From Planctomycetaceae bacterium (GTDB lineage Bacteria > Planctomycetota > Planctomycetia > Pirellulales > Lacipirellulaceae): 27,641 bases of DNA. The stretch is from NCBI GenBank assembly GCA_002713555.1, contig PATG01000065.1, positions 35,876 to 63,516 on the forward strand, given 5' to 3'. Shown piece by piece: positions 1 to 7,199 of this stretch. Each line of letters starts with the position of its first letter. The stretch's first letter is position 1. The notes below the pieces were generated by a model. That model saw nothing but the letters and a program-made list of their open reading frames with translations, made no database searches and was not told where the DNA came from. A program made the position numbers and the translations under genes.

Positions 1-654
1 ATCAACAATCCGACCGCCTAAAAAAGCGCCTGTCAAACACAAGCCCAGGACAAACCCACCATGGGCGTTCACCCAAATTGCAAAGACTCCCGGTAGTGCA
101 ACCAGCCAGCGCCAATTTATTTTTTGAGATACATTCCACTGGCAAAAAGCCCGGTCAAGCATGAGCAACGTTAGTGCAAATAGCCCAAAACTAAGCAATT
201 GGGGACGTAATGGAAAAAACGCCTGCAGATTCACAGCAACAAGTAGCAGTACTGCCCAGACAGCCAGTAGATGGACCTGATGGCGGCGTGCAACCCAAAC
301 CATGACCAATAGAATACTCATCCCCCACAAGCACTTGGCAATAAGCAACCCATGCGTACCCAGGTACTTGTATCCCAAGGCCAGGGTCAACTCGGCCAAG
401 TTCTCATGATTGATCCATGGGTAATCGACAGCAGTAAACGTGTGCGACGTAGTGCGTGGCAGGACTCCCTCTTCAAGCCAATCCTGTCCGTAGCGAAGAT
501 GGCCCCATAAATCCGGATCGACCAGATTGATGGACAAAGGAGTGGCGCAACCTAAGGCGAGTGCTAACACAGTGGCCCACTTGAGCCATTGGTACTCTCG
601 TCGTGCGCGACTGATGGGGTGATGGCTGTTGCTGGGATACATAAAAGATTGCAT
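1..654 (-). CDS. Polytopic membrane protein, GT-C-like (5' part, runs off the left edge)
   Basis: I translated the reverse strand by hand. An open frame starts at ATG 654-652 and stays open to base 1, giving 218 residues without a stop. After a polar N-terminus comes a hydrophobic segment (WATVLALALGCATPLSINL), then DPDLWGHLRYGQDWLEEG, PRTTSHTFTAVDYPWINHEN, and at least four more hydrophobic segments. The D-x-DLW-x-HLR-x-G followed by P-R-T ... W-x-N/A-H-E pattern is typical of a large family of bacterial multi-pass membrane proteins resembling GT-C (lipid-linked sugar) glycosyltransferases. The acidic-aromatic loop after the first helix is their usual catalytic side. A real glycosyltransferase activity is inference. 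The start is uncertain: the frame extends upstream through ATG 717 and GTG 723 to a stop, and none of these starts has a clear Shine-Dalgarno site. The C-terminal part is outside the window. Confidence 0.7.
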   Translation of the reverse strand, partial: MQSFMYPSNSHHPISRARREYQWLKWATVLALALGCATPLSINLVDPDLWGHLRYGQDWLEEGVLPRTTSHTFTAVDYPWINHENLAELTLALGYKYLGTHGLLIAKCLWGMSILLVMVWVARRHQVHLLAVWAVLLLVAVNLQAFFPLRPQLLSFGLFALTLLMLDRAFCQWNVSQKINWRWLVALPGVFAIWVNAHGGFVLGLCLTGAFLGGRIVD

Positions 655-1274
655 TGCAGGTTTGGTCGTGGACGTGCGAAACCGCAAAAACGGCAAAAAC
701 CCTACCCCCAACCGCATCCGCACAGGATCCCATTACAATCTACCCCACTGACAGAGTGCGTGAGGCTTCTGGTCGTACTGGATGCGTGAATAACCTGGCT
801 CTTTAGCCGCTACAATAGGACCCCCAAAAACGGCCCCCCGAGGCCTGTAAGGTACGCTCCAGGAACCCAGGGGACGCAAATAAAACCTGTACCCTGCCCA
901 TTTTTTGCCTGCTGATCAGAGGCTCCAACCCAGTGCACATGCCAGGAATTGTGGCTGGCCATCACGCATACCACACCCTGTGGGACACTCCCCAATCTGA
1001 CCAAGCTAGCAGTTTCATTGGGGTTATTTCAGCAAGTCCAGTTTTCTCGCTTGGCACATTACCAACCTTTTGGTATTTTCCCATTCCACTCGTCAAAGAT
1101 GACTGAATTTCTAGGAAAAACAGTACTGGGAAGACAAGGCGGTGGACCTATGCGACAGGATTCGCAGCGACACCATTCAAATCGATTGAGCAAAGAACGG
1201 CGGAGCAATTCGTCAGCAAACCTAGAAAGAATCTCCAAAAGATTGACCCCAGGCCGACACGGAAGGAGGCCGAA
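655..1274. other. Spacer with no supported gene
   Basis: About 620 bases lie between the divergent membrane-protein gene and rimI. Short frames exist on both strands (for example 949-1278 plus and 810-1004 minus), but their translations have no recognisable motif and odd composition. I saw no tRNA, no rho-independent terminator and no convincing promoter. Promoters for both flanking genes presumably lie here. The reverse strand carries two close copies of a TTTTTGC(C/G)G word at about 684-698, of unknown meaning. Confidence 0.4.
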
Positions 1275-1793
1275 ATGAGTGCTGACCCAAAACAACAAAT
1301 ACGCGTCCACATTCGCTGGATGATACGCAGGGATATGCCTGAGGTTTTGGCAATCGAACAAGAGAGCTTTGAGTTTCCCTGGTTCGAAGAAGATTTTATT
1401 CGCTGTCTGCGGCAGCGCAATTGCATTGGCATGGTTGCCGAGCATGGCGAACGCGTCGTTGGCTTCATGATTTATGAGCTGCACAAAACGCGCCTGCACA
1501 TTTTAAATTTTTCGGTTGCCGAAGGTGCACGGTTGCGTGGCGTGGGTCGTCAAATGGTAGAAAAATTGGCCAGCAAACTTTCTGGCCAACGTCGCACGCG
1601 AATCTCGCTCGAAGTCCGTGAGACGAACCTTCCTGCCCAACTGTTCTTCAAACACGTGGGCTTTGTAGCCACGTCCGTTCTGCGAGCCTATTACGAGGAT
1701 TCGCCCGAAGATGCTTACGTGATGCAGTTTGATTACAAGCCAGACGAGATCGAAGTGGCCGCTCCCAATCGGCTCAATCGATATGCCGGGTAG
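1275..1793 (+). CDS. rimI: RimI-type ribosomal-protein-alanine N-acetyltransferase (GNAT)
   Basis: This 172-residue GNAT protein most resembles RimI, which acetylates the N-terminal alanine of ribosomal protein S18 using acetyl-CoA. Visible RimI hallmarks are the N-terminal IEQESFEFPWFEEDF (about residues 27-41), the acetyl-CoA pyrophosphate loop RLRGVG (86-91), the EVRETNLPAQLFFKHVGF block (113-130) and YYEDSPEDAYVM (139-150), which contains the conserved late tyrosine. The length matches the usual 150-170. The start at ATG 1275 is supported by GGAGG a few bases upstream. No tsaB, tsaD or rpsR partner lies in the window, so the gene appears solitary. It could instead act on other proteins, since GNAT substrates cannot be read from sequence. 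It converges with the phosphoesterase gene at 2105. Confidence 0.9.
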   Translation: MSADPKQQIRVHIRWMIRRDMPEVLAIEQESFEFPWFEEDFIRCLRQRNCIGMVAEHGERVVGFMIYELHKTRLHILNFSVAEGARLRGVGRQMVEKLASKLSGQRRTRISLEVRETNLPAQLFFKHVGFVATSVLRAYYEDSPEDAYVMQFDYKPDEIEVAAPNRLNRYAG

Positions 1794-2104
1794 CTTCTTT
1801 TAAAGGCACCACTCTGAAAACGGGCATGGGAACGCTTTGCGCGTAAGGTGCGCGCAGCGAAGCGCAACGCGCCGGGGAACGGAATGATGCTCCAATAATT
1901 GCCTGGGTACTAGAGCAAATTGCCTGAATCTGTTCTTACCTAACCCCGACAGGGGTTATTTCACTTCAGACTTAACATGCTTACGAAGAACATAGAAAAG
2001 TAAGTTGCCATAGCAATTGCCCGGACAAATCCTAGTTCTTCACGACAATGCTGTGTTTCGCTATCCCTACGGACTCGCCGAGATGGCAAAAAACTAGATC
2101 CTCT
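1794..2104. other. Convergent spacer with a degenerate GC-rich repeat
   Basis: This is the spacer between the convergent rimI and phosphoesterase genes. Bases 1831-1875 are made of nested CGCG/GCGC words that can fold back on themselves (TTGCGC at 1837-1842 with GCGCAA at 1862-1867). GCGCAACGC (1862-1870) and CCAATAATTG (1892-1901) recur in the same order at 9551-9559 and 9589-9598, so this looks like one copy of a degenerate dispersed repeat. A compact hairpin lies at 1941-1958 (separate entry). No coding frame is supported. Confidence 0.5.
1941..1961 (+). terminator. Possible terminator hairpin downstream of rimI
   Basis: TAACCCC (1941-1947), a GACA loop and GGGGTTA (1952-1958) make a perfect 7-bp hairpin, followed on the plus strand by only three T. 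It sits about 150 bases after the rimI stop in a convergent spacer, where a terminator is expected. The T tract is weak and the hairpin may instead belong to the repeat next to it. Confidence 0.4.
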
Positions 2105-2587
2105 TTAAAGCGGGATGATCGTCGCCGTGAGGTCGCTTAAATCAACGACGGCTATCGTGTGGGGATTGGCACGGTAGAGAGCGCCCGGGTTCAAGCAAAG
2201 TGTACTGCCTATACGCTCGGTTTTAGCAACGTGGGTGTGCCCATAACAAACCAGATCCCACGTCTTGCTGGTCGTGACCTCAGAGAGCTTTCGGTGATCA
2301 TCTCCATGCAGCAAGGCAATCCGGCGACCTGCAATCTCCAGCGATCCAAACACTCCATGGCACGTCTGTCCCATGGCAGTAATTTCTGCGGCTAGCACCT
2401 CGCGTTGAAAATCACAATTGCCAAATACAAAATCCGTTGGCCAGGAGGCAAATAAGCGGGCTATTTCCACCGAGCCAATGTCGCCGCAGTGTAAAACTCG
2501 TTCAACTTCCATGCTTTCTAGCATGCGTATGCCCGAACGAGTCAATTCAACATGACCATGAGAATCACTGACGACACCAATCAACAT
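2105..2587 (-). CDS. YfcE/MJ0936-family metallophosphoesterase
   Basis: A 160-residue calcineurin-like phosphoesterase of the small YfcE/MJ0936 type, which hydrolyse phosphodiesters with two divalent metals. The full set of metal-ligand motifs is present in order: DSHGH (8-12), CGD in the LHCGDIGS segment (about 33-40), FGNCD (about 55-59), LLHGDDH (about 93-99), YGHTHVAK (about 115-122) and LNPGALYR near the end. Its length fits the family. ATG at 2587-2585 overlaps the last codons and stop of the ATP-grasp gene (ATGTTGA arrangement), which supports translational coupling. The natural substrate is unknown for most of this family. The position downstream of an ATP-grasp ligase and a nucleotide pyrophosphohydrolase suggests a small-molecule rather than a nucleic-acid role, but that is inference. 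Confidence 0.88.
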   Translation of the reverse strand: MLIGVVSDSHGHVELTRSGIRMLESMEVERVLHCGDIGSVEIARLFASWPTDFVFGNCDFQREVLAAEITAMGQTCHGVFGSLEIAGRRIALLHGDDHRKLSEVTTSKTWDLVCYGHTHVAKTERIGSTLCLNPGALYRANPHTIAVVDLSDLTATIIPL

Positions 2588-3648
2588 GAGATAGCCCCCG
2601 CATGAATCTGCAGCCTTAATTCCTCAGCCTTTTTTTGTAATTCCAAATGAACATCGACGGGTGATTCACCCTTGGCAAAGATCGTTAGGATTGGTTGCCC
2701 CTCTGCGATTTGACTGCCCGCAGCCGGAATATCGGCCATGGTAGGCCAGGAGTAGCATCCCGATTTACTCAAGCATTGATCCCGCATAGAAGCTTCCACA
2801 GTCAGCGGGCTCTCGGCATAAAGTATCATTTTGCCAAAACAAGAACCGACATCTTCGCATGCTTGCTGGACAATTTCGACAGCTGCCGTGTAGCGGGGAT
2901 TGATTTCTATAATCCACAACTGCCCCTCATGGGCGATAAGATCTACTCCATAGTAGCCAACGAGATGGTACTCTTCACTCAGCAGTGTGCCGAGTCGCTG
3001 CAAGTAATGCTGGGCCTCATGAGAAATGGGCCAGGGACTGATCGTCCCACAGTACTGGAATGGTGCAGCACCTGCACACGTTTCGCCCACCAGTTGACGT
3101 GTCACCCCCTGGAGTGCGCATCCTTGAAAAACGGCCGACAACGGAATGCCTGACACAAATTGCTGGTAGTAGGGCGCCTTGCCGCTCGTGCCTACTCCAC
3201 AGCCACTACTTCCCTGATACGTTTTACCTAACCAGGATCCTTTTCGGAGTAGCCCGTCATCAGCGGTAATTGTCTGGGGAAAAAGAAATCCTGCTTGGTG
3301 CAACACGCTCTGCAAATCAAGCGGGTCGCGTACACGGCGGAGCCCTTCTCCCGAGTTGCCCTCCAAACGACGCAAAGTGGCCAATTCGTCCACCAAGGTC
3401 GGATAGTTTTCCAGCGCGCCCGTATAGAGCCAGCTATCGCAGACTGTTTCGGCCAGCCAGGGGACAAATCCCTGGGGATAGTCCGTGATACGTGTGACCG
3501 GGCAATGGCCAGCCAAATCGACATCGGCAAAAAGATCCGCAGCGACTACCTTGTATCCCGCACGTAGTAGCGAAAATGCTGCGGCACGCGCACTGGCTCC
3601 GACCACGGCAATCGTTTGAGTTTCGTCGGAGTTACAATTAGGTTTCAT
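2581..3648 (-). CDS. ATP-grasp carboxylate-amine ligase-like protein
   Basis: A 355-residue ATP-grasp protein. The N-terminus has a Rossmann-like pre-ATP-grasp fold (TIAVVGASARAAAFSLLRAG, then VVAADLFADVD). The centre has a glycine-rich segment GKTYQGSSGCGVG, and the metal/ATP site near the C-terminus is VGYYGVDLI followed by LWIIEINPRYTAAVEI, whose E and N are the expected Mg ligands. It resembles the group annotated as predicted ATP-dependent carboligases related to biotin carboxylase. Relatives in planctomycetes and methylotrophs occur with tetrahydromethanopterin/methanofuran-linked C1 genes, so a cofactor-building ligase is a reasonable but unproven guess. I chose ATG 3648, which overlaps the end of the MazG-like gene by 11 bases and has GGGACGACGG upstream. 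A longer frame to 3699 would add 17 unconserved residues lying entirely inside the upstream gene. It ends in a 7-base overlap with the phosphoesterase. Confidence 0.8.
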   Translation of the reverse strand: MKPNCNSDETQTIAVVGASARAAAFSLLRAGYKVVAADLFADVDLAGHCPVTRITDYPQGFVPWLAETVCDSWLYTGALENYPTLVDELATLRRLEGNSGEGLRRVRDPLDLQSVLHQAGFLFPQTITADDGLLRKGSWLGKTYQGSSGCGVGTSGKAPYYQQFVSGIPLSAVFQGCALQGVTRQLVGETCAGAAPFQYCGTISPWPISHEAQHYLQRLGTLLSEEYHLVGYYGVDLIAHEGQLWIIEINPRYTAAVEIVQQACEDVGSCFGKMILYAESPLTVEASMRDQCLSKSGCYSWPTMADIPAAGSQIAEGQPILTIFAKGESPVDVHLELQKKAEELRLQIHAGAISC

Positions 3649-4003
3649 CCGTCGTCCCGTAGCGCCCCCGGAATTCTTCAGCCGGATACTTGACTGCATT
3701 CTTAATCATCTTTGCCTGGACAGACCTGGCTATATCGATATCCAGCGCATTCGCCAGGGCCAGACTGTAGCTCACCACATCCGCCAGCTCTTCACCGACT
3801 GCAGCCATTTTTTGGGAATCCTCACCAATTTGTCTGGAAGCTTCCACGTCTATCCATTGAAAATGCTCCATCAATTCAGCAGCTTCAATGGCTAAGGCCA
3901 TGGTGATGTTTTTTGGAGCATGGAATTGCTGCCAGTCTCGCTCTTCAACAAATGCTTGGACAAGCTCACGAAGCTGGCTTATTGTGGTTTGCGTGTCGGT
4001 CAT
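3638..4003 (-). CDS. MazG-like nucleotide pyrophosphohydrolase (dCTPase/RS21-C6 type)
   Basis: A 121-residue all-alpha NTP pyrophosphohydrolase of the MazG superfamily, closest in appearance to the RS21-C6/DCTPP1 group, which hydrolyses (modified) dCTP to dCMP and pyrophosphate. The metal-binding signature is complete: E40-x2-E43 in EAAELMEHFQW and E72-x2-D75 in EELADVVSY. The conserved K-x-x-NAVKYP motif follows near residues 98-106. N-terminal DWQQFHAPKN is also typical of the group. Length matches a single-domain enzyme. The downstream ATP-grasp start overlaps its stop, so the two are probably co-translated. The upstream gene ends 91 bases away on the same strand. A housekeeping nucleotide-pool role is likely, and the exact substrate cannot be read from sequence. 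Confidence 0.9.
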   Translation of the reverse strand: MTDTQTTISQLRELVQAFVEERDWQQFHAPKNITMALAIEAAELMEHFQWIDVEASRQIGEDSQKMAAVGEELADVVSYSLALANALDIDIARSVQAKMIKNAVKYPAEEFRGRYGTTDET

Positions 4004-4094
4004 AGGGAACTCAATATTGGGACCAATGAATGGTGGGCTTACCAGAAGTTTTACTGGCTAACTTGTTCGGGTCAATCGATTGCCGAAATGTGGG

Positions 4095-5135
4095 CTAGGC
4101 AGCAACCGGGTCCAGAAAACCTGGCAACAAGAGTTGGTGGGGTGGATTGCAGCGATCCTGATAGAGCTGACGGTACCCGTCCGCCAGATAGCCCATGACC
4201 TCCAAAACCAACAGATCTGCCCGATTCATTACGTGACGGGCACTTCGATTGCCCAGACCTTTTACTAATTCTTCGAGAACATGCACATGCAATTGCATGG
4301 CACTTTGGGCTGAGATGCCCCAGTCGGCTAGCAATCTGGCAAGCTGAGACATTTCATCTGTTAAATTGCCAACGCCCATAATGACGTAGGTGCGCAAAAG
4401 TTCGTCGTAATGCGATATCAAGGATTCTGGCAAGACCAGAGGAGACTCATGTTGTGAAGTCGCCGTTTTGGCCAAACAATCTTCCATTGCCTCCTGGGGG
4501 TTGTCCGAATGCTGAGAAGCTGTTTTTTTTGCCCCACCGAGTGTCTCTAAATCGTCGATGAGGGCCCGCTGCTGGTCAAGGAGCCGCTCGGCTTCATGAT
4601 GCTCTTGTTGCAACCGCTGTCGCTCTGCCTGGACCAAACGACGATTCTCACGAACCAATTGATGATGTTGGATGGCACGAGCAAATTTCCATAAGAGACC
4701 ACGCACGGTTGTCTCAGCGACGCAACAATAATCGTCAGCACCAACCTCGTAGCACAAGGCATCGACCTGCTGTGCGGGTGCCGAACCAAGCAGAATCACT
4801 GGTTCGTCGTTACCACCACCTCGTAAACCTTCAACGAAATCAAGTGCGTCGAGCACACCCGGTTCATGGCTGACCAGTACCGCGTCAAAGACCTCGTCGC
4901 GCAGTCGGGCTAAACCAGCAGTGACACCTACTACCTCTTCCAGAAGTATTTGTGCGGCACTATCCGAGGCAAAAGCTTCGGCTAGCCAGCCACCCGTCCG
5001 ATGCAATGTGGTGATATAAAGCACCTTCATCCGGGATGGCAAACCGCCAACATTCAGATTGGCTTTGGGAATCGGCTCGCGCGCTGGCGCGGGTATTTCA
5101 CCCGGTTCATCTCGGGGCGGACTTCGTACTTTCAT
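4095..5135 (-). CDS. Degenerate receiver-domain protein with coiled coil and helical C-terminus
   Basis: A 346-residue protein. After a proline-rich leader (1-35), residues 36-160 look like a response-regulator receiver: MKVLYITTLHRTGG, FDAVLVSHEPGVLDALDFVEGLRG, PVILLGSAPAQQVDALCYEVGADDYC. The usual phosphoacceptor Asp is replaced by Ser89 in VLVSHEPG, and the N-terminal acidic pair is missing, so phosphorylation by a histidine kinase is unlikely. A charged Q/E/R-rich coiled coil covers about 160-200, then a polar linker, then a helical region (about 240-335) ending MGYLADGYRQLYQDRCNPPHQLLLPGFLDP. No DNA-binding or catalytic output domain is recognisable. M36 at 5030 is an alternative start directly at the receiver fold. 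The gene lies upstream of the MazG-like/ATP-grasp/phosphoesterase set on the same strand and may share its transcript. Its function is unknown. Confidence 0.7.
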   Translation of the reverse strand: MKVRSPPRDEPGEIPAPAREPIPKANLNVGGLPSRMKVLYITTLHRTGGWLAEAFASDSAAQILLEEVVGVTAGLARLRDEVFDAVLVSHEPGVLDALDFVEGLRGGGNDEPVILLGSAPAQQVDALCYEVGADDYCCVAETTVRGLLWKFARAIQHHQLVRENRRLVQAERQRLQQEHHEAERLLDQQRALIDDLETLGGAKKTASQHSDNPQEAMEDCLAKTATSQHESPLVLPESLISHYDELLRTYVIMGVGNLTDEMSQLARLLADWGISAQSAMQLHVHVLEELVKGLGNRSARHVMNRADLLVLEVMGYLADGYRQLYQDRCNPPHQLLLPGFLDPVAA

Positions 5136-5351
5136 GACTAGGCTTTAAGCTCGATACGGGCGATTTTTATACGTAGCGGATTGTGACTGATACGGAGCGC
5201 AACCACGTTAGGGACTTGGGCCAACACGGCCGATGCCGATGAGTTATTAGGCTGGCCGGCCCTCCTCGATCCAGAGTTCAGGAAAACAGGGCCAGACTGT
5301 ATCAAGACGCAACTGGAGGGTCAACGCTGGAGAATGCTAGCAGTAGGGCCT

Positions 5352-5372
5352 TCCACCCTGCATGAGGGTGGA
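5352..5372. repeat. Perfect 8-bp hairpin in the pre-larC spacer
   Basis: TCCACCCT (5352-5359), loop GCATG, AGGGTGGA (5365-5372) form a perfect stem. No T tract follows on either strand, so a factor-independent terminator is unlikely. It resembles the other intergenic palindromes in this window in size. Confidence 0.5.
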
Positions 5373-5451
5373 GGAACCCCAATTTTGGCTGGCATGGACT
5401 GACGAGGCTGTCAAGAATGAGCCTATTTCTTAGAATGTATTCTCTTCTAGT

Positions 5452-5492
5452 CCGGATATTTCATACGTTTCGTAGCGAGGTGAAATATTCGG
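5452..5492. repeat. Long nested palindrome just upstream of larC
   Basis: CCGGATATTTCA (5452-5463) pairs with TGAAATATTCGG (5481-5492): 12 pairs with a single G-T wobble. The 17-base loop contains a second hairpin, TACG-TTT-CGTA (5464-5474). The structure ends 32 bases before the larC ATG. It could be a 5'-UTR regulatory hairpin, an operator, or one copy of a dispersed palindromic repeat. Sequence alone does not decide. Confidence 0.6.
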
Positions 5493-5524
5493 GCTAGCAA
5501 CAGCTATCATCGTTGGTGTGAATT

Positions 5525-6712
5525 ATGCGAATTGCCTATCTCGATTGTGCCAGTGGAATTAGTGGCGACATGATGCTTGGAGCACTCGTGGATGCGGGTG
5601 TCGATCTCCAGAAAATTCAGCAGGGTATTGATTCGCTGGGTCTGCCAAGCTGCCGATTAACTCGCACCGAGGTGCAGAAAAAATCTTTTCGTGCCCTGCA
5701 GCTTACGGTGGAGCATGAACCCGAGCACGCCCACCGCCATCTGCATCATATCGTCAAGATGATTGAACAAAGCGCGTTGAACAGCTCACAGCAAGAAATG
5801 GCTTTGCGGATCTTCCAACGCCTGGCCGAAGCCGAAGCCAAAGTCCATGGTTCCACACTGGAGAAGGTGCATTTTCATGAAGTTGGAGCTGTGGATTCTA
5901 TTGCGGACATCGTTGGTTCGGCCATTGCCTGGGATTTGCTGGGGGTAGAACGCATCGTCAGTTCGCCCGTCCCTACAGGAACGGGATTCGTGGAGATCGC
6001 CCACGGTCGCTGTTCTATTCCAGCTCCAGCAACGGGTGAATTACTGCGTGGCATCCCTTTGGCTCCTAATCACGTCGAAGGTGAACTAACCACTCCTACG
6101 GGAGCCGCCATTCTCTCCACTCTGGTCGACGACTTTGGCGCGTTGCCCGCGATGACTATTTCTGCTATTGGCTATGGAGCCGGGCAGGCCGACTTCCCAC
6201 ATCCCAATTTGCTAAGACTTCTTGTCGGTGAGCTTGATGCTGATGATCTTAGGACTGTAGCAACCGATCAAATTGTGCTGCTAGAAACCAACCTCGACGA
6301 TAGCACGGGCGAAGCGATTGGCCATTGTGCTGAGTTACTGTGGAAAGCGGGTGCACTGGACGTGGCGACATCTGCCCTCCAGATGAAAAAGGGCCGACCT
6401 GGTACTTTGCTGAGTGTTCAGTGCCAACCCGTCGATGCAGAGAAAATGGCCCACATCCTGTTTCAAGAAACAAGCACATTGGGATTGCGCAGGTATTCGA
6501 TCGATCGCATGGTCTTGCCCAGGCGAACCCTGCAGGTACCAACAAAATGGGGTGATATTGCGGGTATTGCAGCCCAAATGCCCGATGGAAACGAACGTTT
6601 TAGCCCTGAGTATGCTGAATGCCGCCAAATAGCCGATAAGAACAAAATACGTTTGGCAGAAGTCGACGCAGCCGCCCGCAGGGCATTTGCAAGCCTCCAA
6701 GAGGAAACGTGA
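5525..6712 (+). CDS. larC: LarC, nickel insertion protein for the nickel-pincer cofactor
   Basis: A 395-residue full-length LarC. The family inserts nickel into pyridinium-3,5-bisthiocarboxylic acid mononucleotide in a CTP-dependent reaction, completing the nickel-pincer nucleotide used by lactate racemase and related LarA enzymes. The diagnostic N-terminus MRIAYLDCASGISGDMMLGA (1-20) and VHFHEVGAVDSIADIVG (115-131) are clear. A His-rich stretch HEPEHAHRHLHH lies at 64-75, and the C-terminal half has LETNLDDSTGEAIGH and MKKGRPGTLLSVQC. In Lactiplantibacillus plantarum LarC is made by programmed frameshifting from two frames. Here it is one uninterrupted frame, as in many other bacteria. No larA, larB or larE is in the window, so the rest of the pathway must lie elsewhere. 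The next gene starts 81 bases downstream. Confidence 0.92.
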   Translation: MRIAYLDCASGISGDMMLGALVDAGVDLQKIQQGIDSLGLPSCRLTRTEVQKKSFRALQLTVEHEPEHAHRHLHHIVKMIEQSALNSSQQEMALRIFQRLAEAEAKVHGSTLEKVHFHEVGAVDSIADIVGSAIAWDLLGVERIVSSPVPTGTGFVEIAHGRCSIPAPATGELLRGIPLAPNHVEGELTTPTGAAILSTLVDDFGALPAMTISAIGYGAGQADFPHPNLLRLLVGELDADDLRTVATDQIVLLETNLDDSTGEAIGHCAELLWKAGALDVATSALQMKKGRPGTLLSVQCQPVDAEKMAHILFQETSTLGLRRYSIDRMVLPRRTLQVPTKWGDIAGIAAQMPDGNERFSPEYAECRQIADKNKIRLAEVDAAARRAFASLQEET

Positions 6713-6793
6713 GAACACGACATCCCAGGGTCAACTCCCAGTCCGACAATTGGCAACCCATCAACCGAAACCCCTATCGGCAGGGATTCTACC

Positions 6794-7138
6794 ATGATAA
6801 TACTCGCTGAGATCGATCCGGCGTGGTTGTTTTTTGCCGGTTGCGCGATGCTGACCATCATGCTACTCAAGCGAACCTATCGTCGCATTGGGCGGCGTCA
6901 CAAATCGAGCAATGTGCCCATTGAACGGGTACACCGACCAAGTGACAAATGGGATGGAGTCCAACGTGATGCATTAGCCCAAATCGAACGGCAGAAAGTC
7001 GACATGTACGAAATGTCCCGCGATCTCAATGGACAACTCAACACAAAAATTATTGTGCTGGAGCAACTCATCTCCCAAAGCCAGCAGCAAATTGAGCGTA
7101 TGGAACAGTTGCTGGAAGAAGCCGAATCCGTGCAATAG
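6794..7138 (+). CDS. Small single-pass membrane protein with C-terminal coiled coil
   Basis: A 114-residue protein of unknown function. Residues about 8-25 (PAWLFFAGCAMLTIMLL) form one membrane helix, followed by a strongly basic stretch KRTYRRIGRRHK that predicts a cytoplasmic C-terminus by the positive-inside rule. From about residue 58 to the end the sequence is a heptad-like coiled coil rich in Q, E and L (AQIERQKVDMYEMSRDLNGQ, then LEQLISQSQQQIERMEQLLEE). ATG 6794 is the first good start and has no strong Shine-Dalgarno site. It follows larC by 81 bases on the same strand and could be co-transcribed, but there is no evident functional link to nickel cofactor synthesis. The coding call rests on the coherent helix-basic-coiled-coil architecture. 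Confidence 0.7.
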   Translation: MIILAEIDPAWLFFAGCAMLTIMLLKRTYRRIGRRHKSSNVPIERVHRPSDKWDGVQRDALAQIERQKVDMYEMSRDLNGQLNTKIIVLEQLISQSQQQIERMEQLLEEAESVQ

Positions 7139-7199
7139 ACGATTGTCGCAAGGCCGTTACATTTTGTTGATCGAGCGGCCCCTCCTCTATAGAAACTCT

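Larger units (their letters stand above)
5136..5524. other. Divergent spacer upstream of larC with two hairpins
   Basis: About 390 bases lie between the divergent pseudo-receiver gene and larC. The two strongest structures are listed separately (5352-5372 and 5452-5492). I found no supported small ORF, RNA gene or clear sigma-70-like promoter. Confidence 0.5.

Noticed and set aside
949..1278. A 109-codon plus-strand frame ending in an ATGA overlap with rimI
   Set aside because: The overlap is suggestive, but the translation has no domain, membrane segment or normal composition, and rimI has its own Shine-Dalgarno site.
3649..3699. Longer start for the ATP-grasp gene
   Set aside because: The extra residues lie wholly inside the MazG-like coding sequence and look like its shadow. 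ATG 3648 has a coupling position and an upstream purine-rich site.
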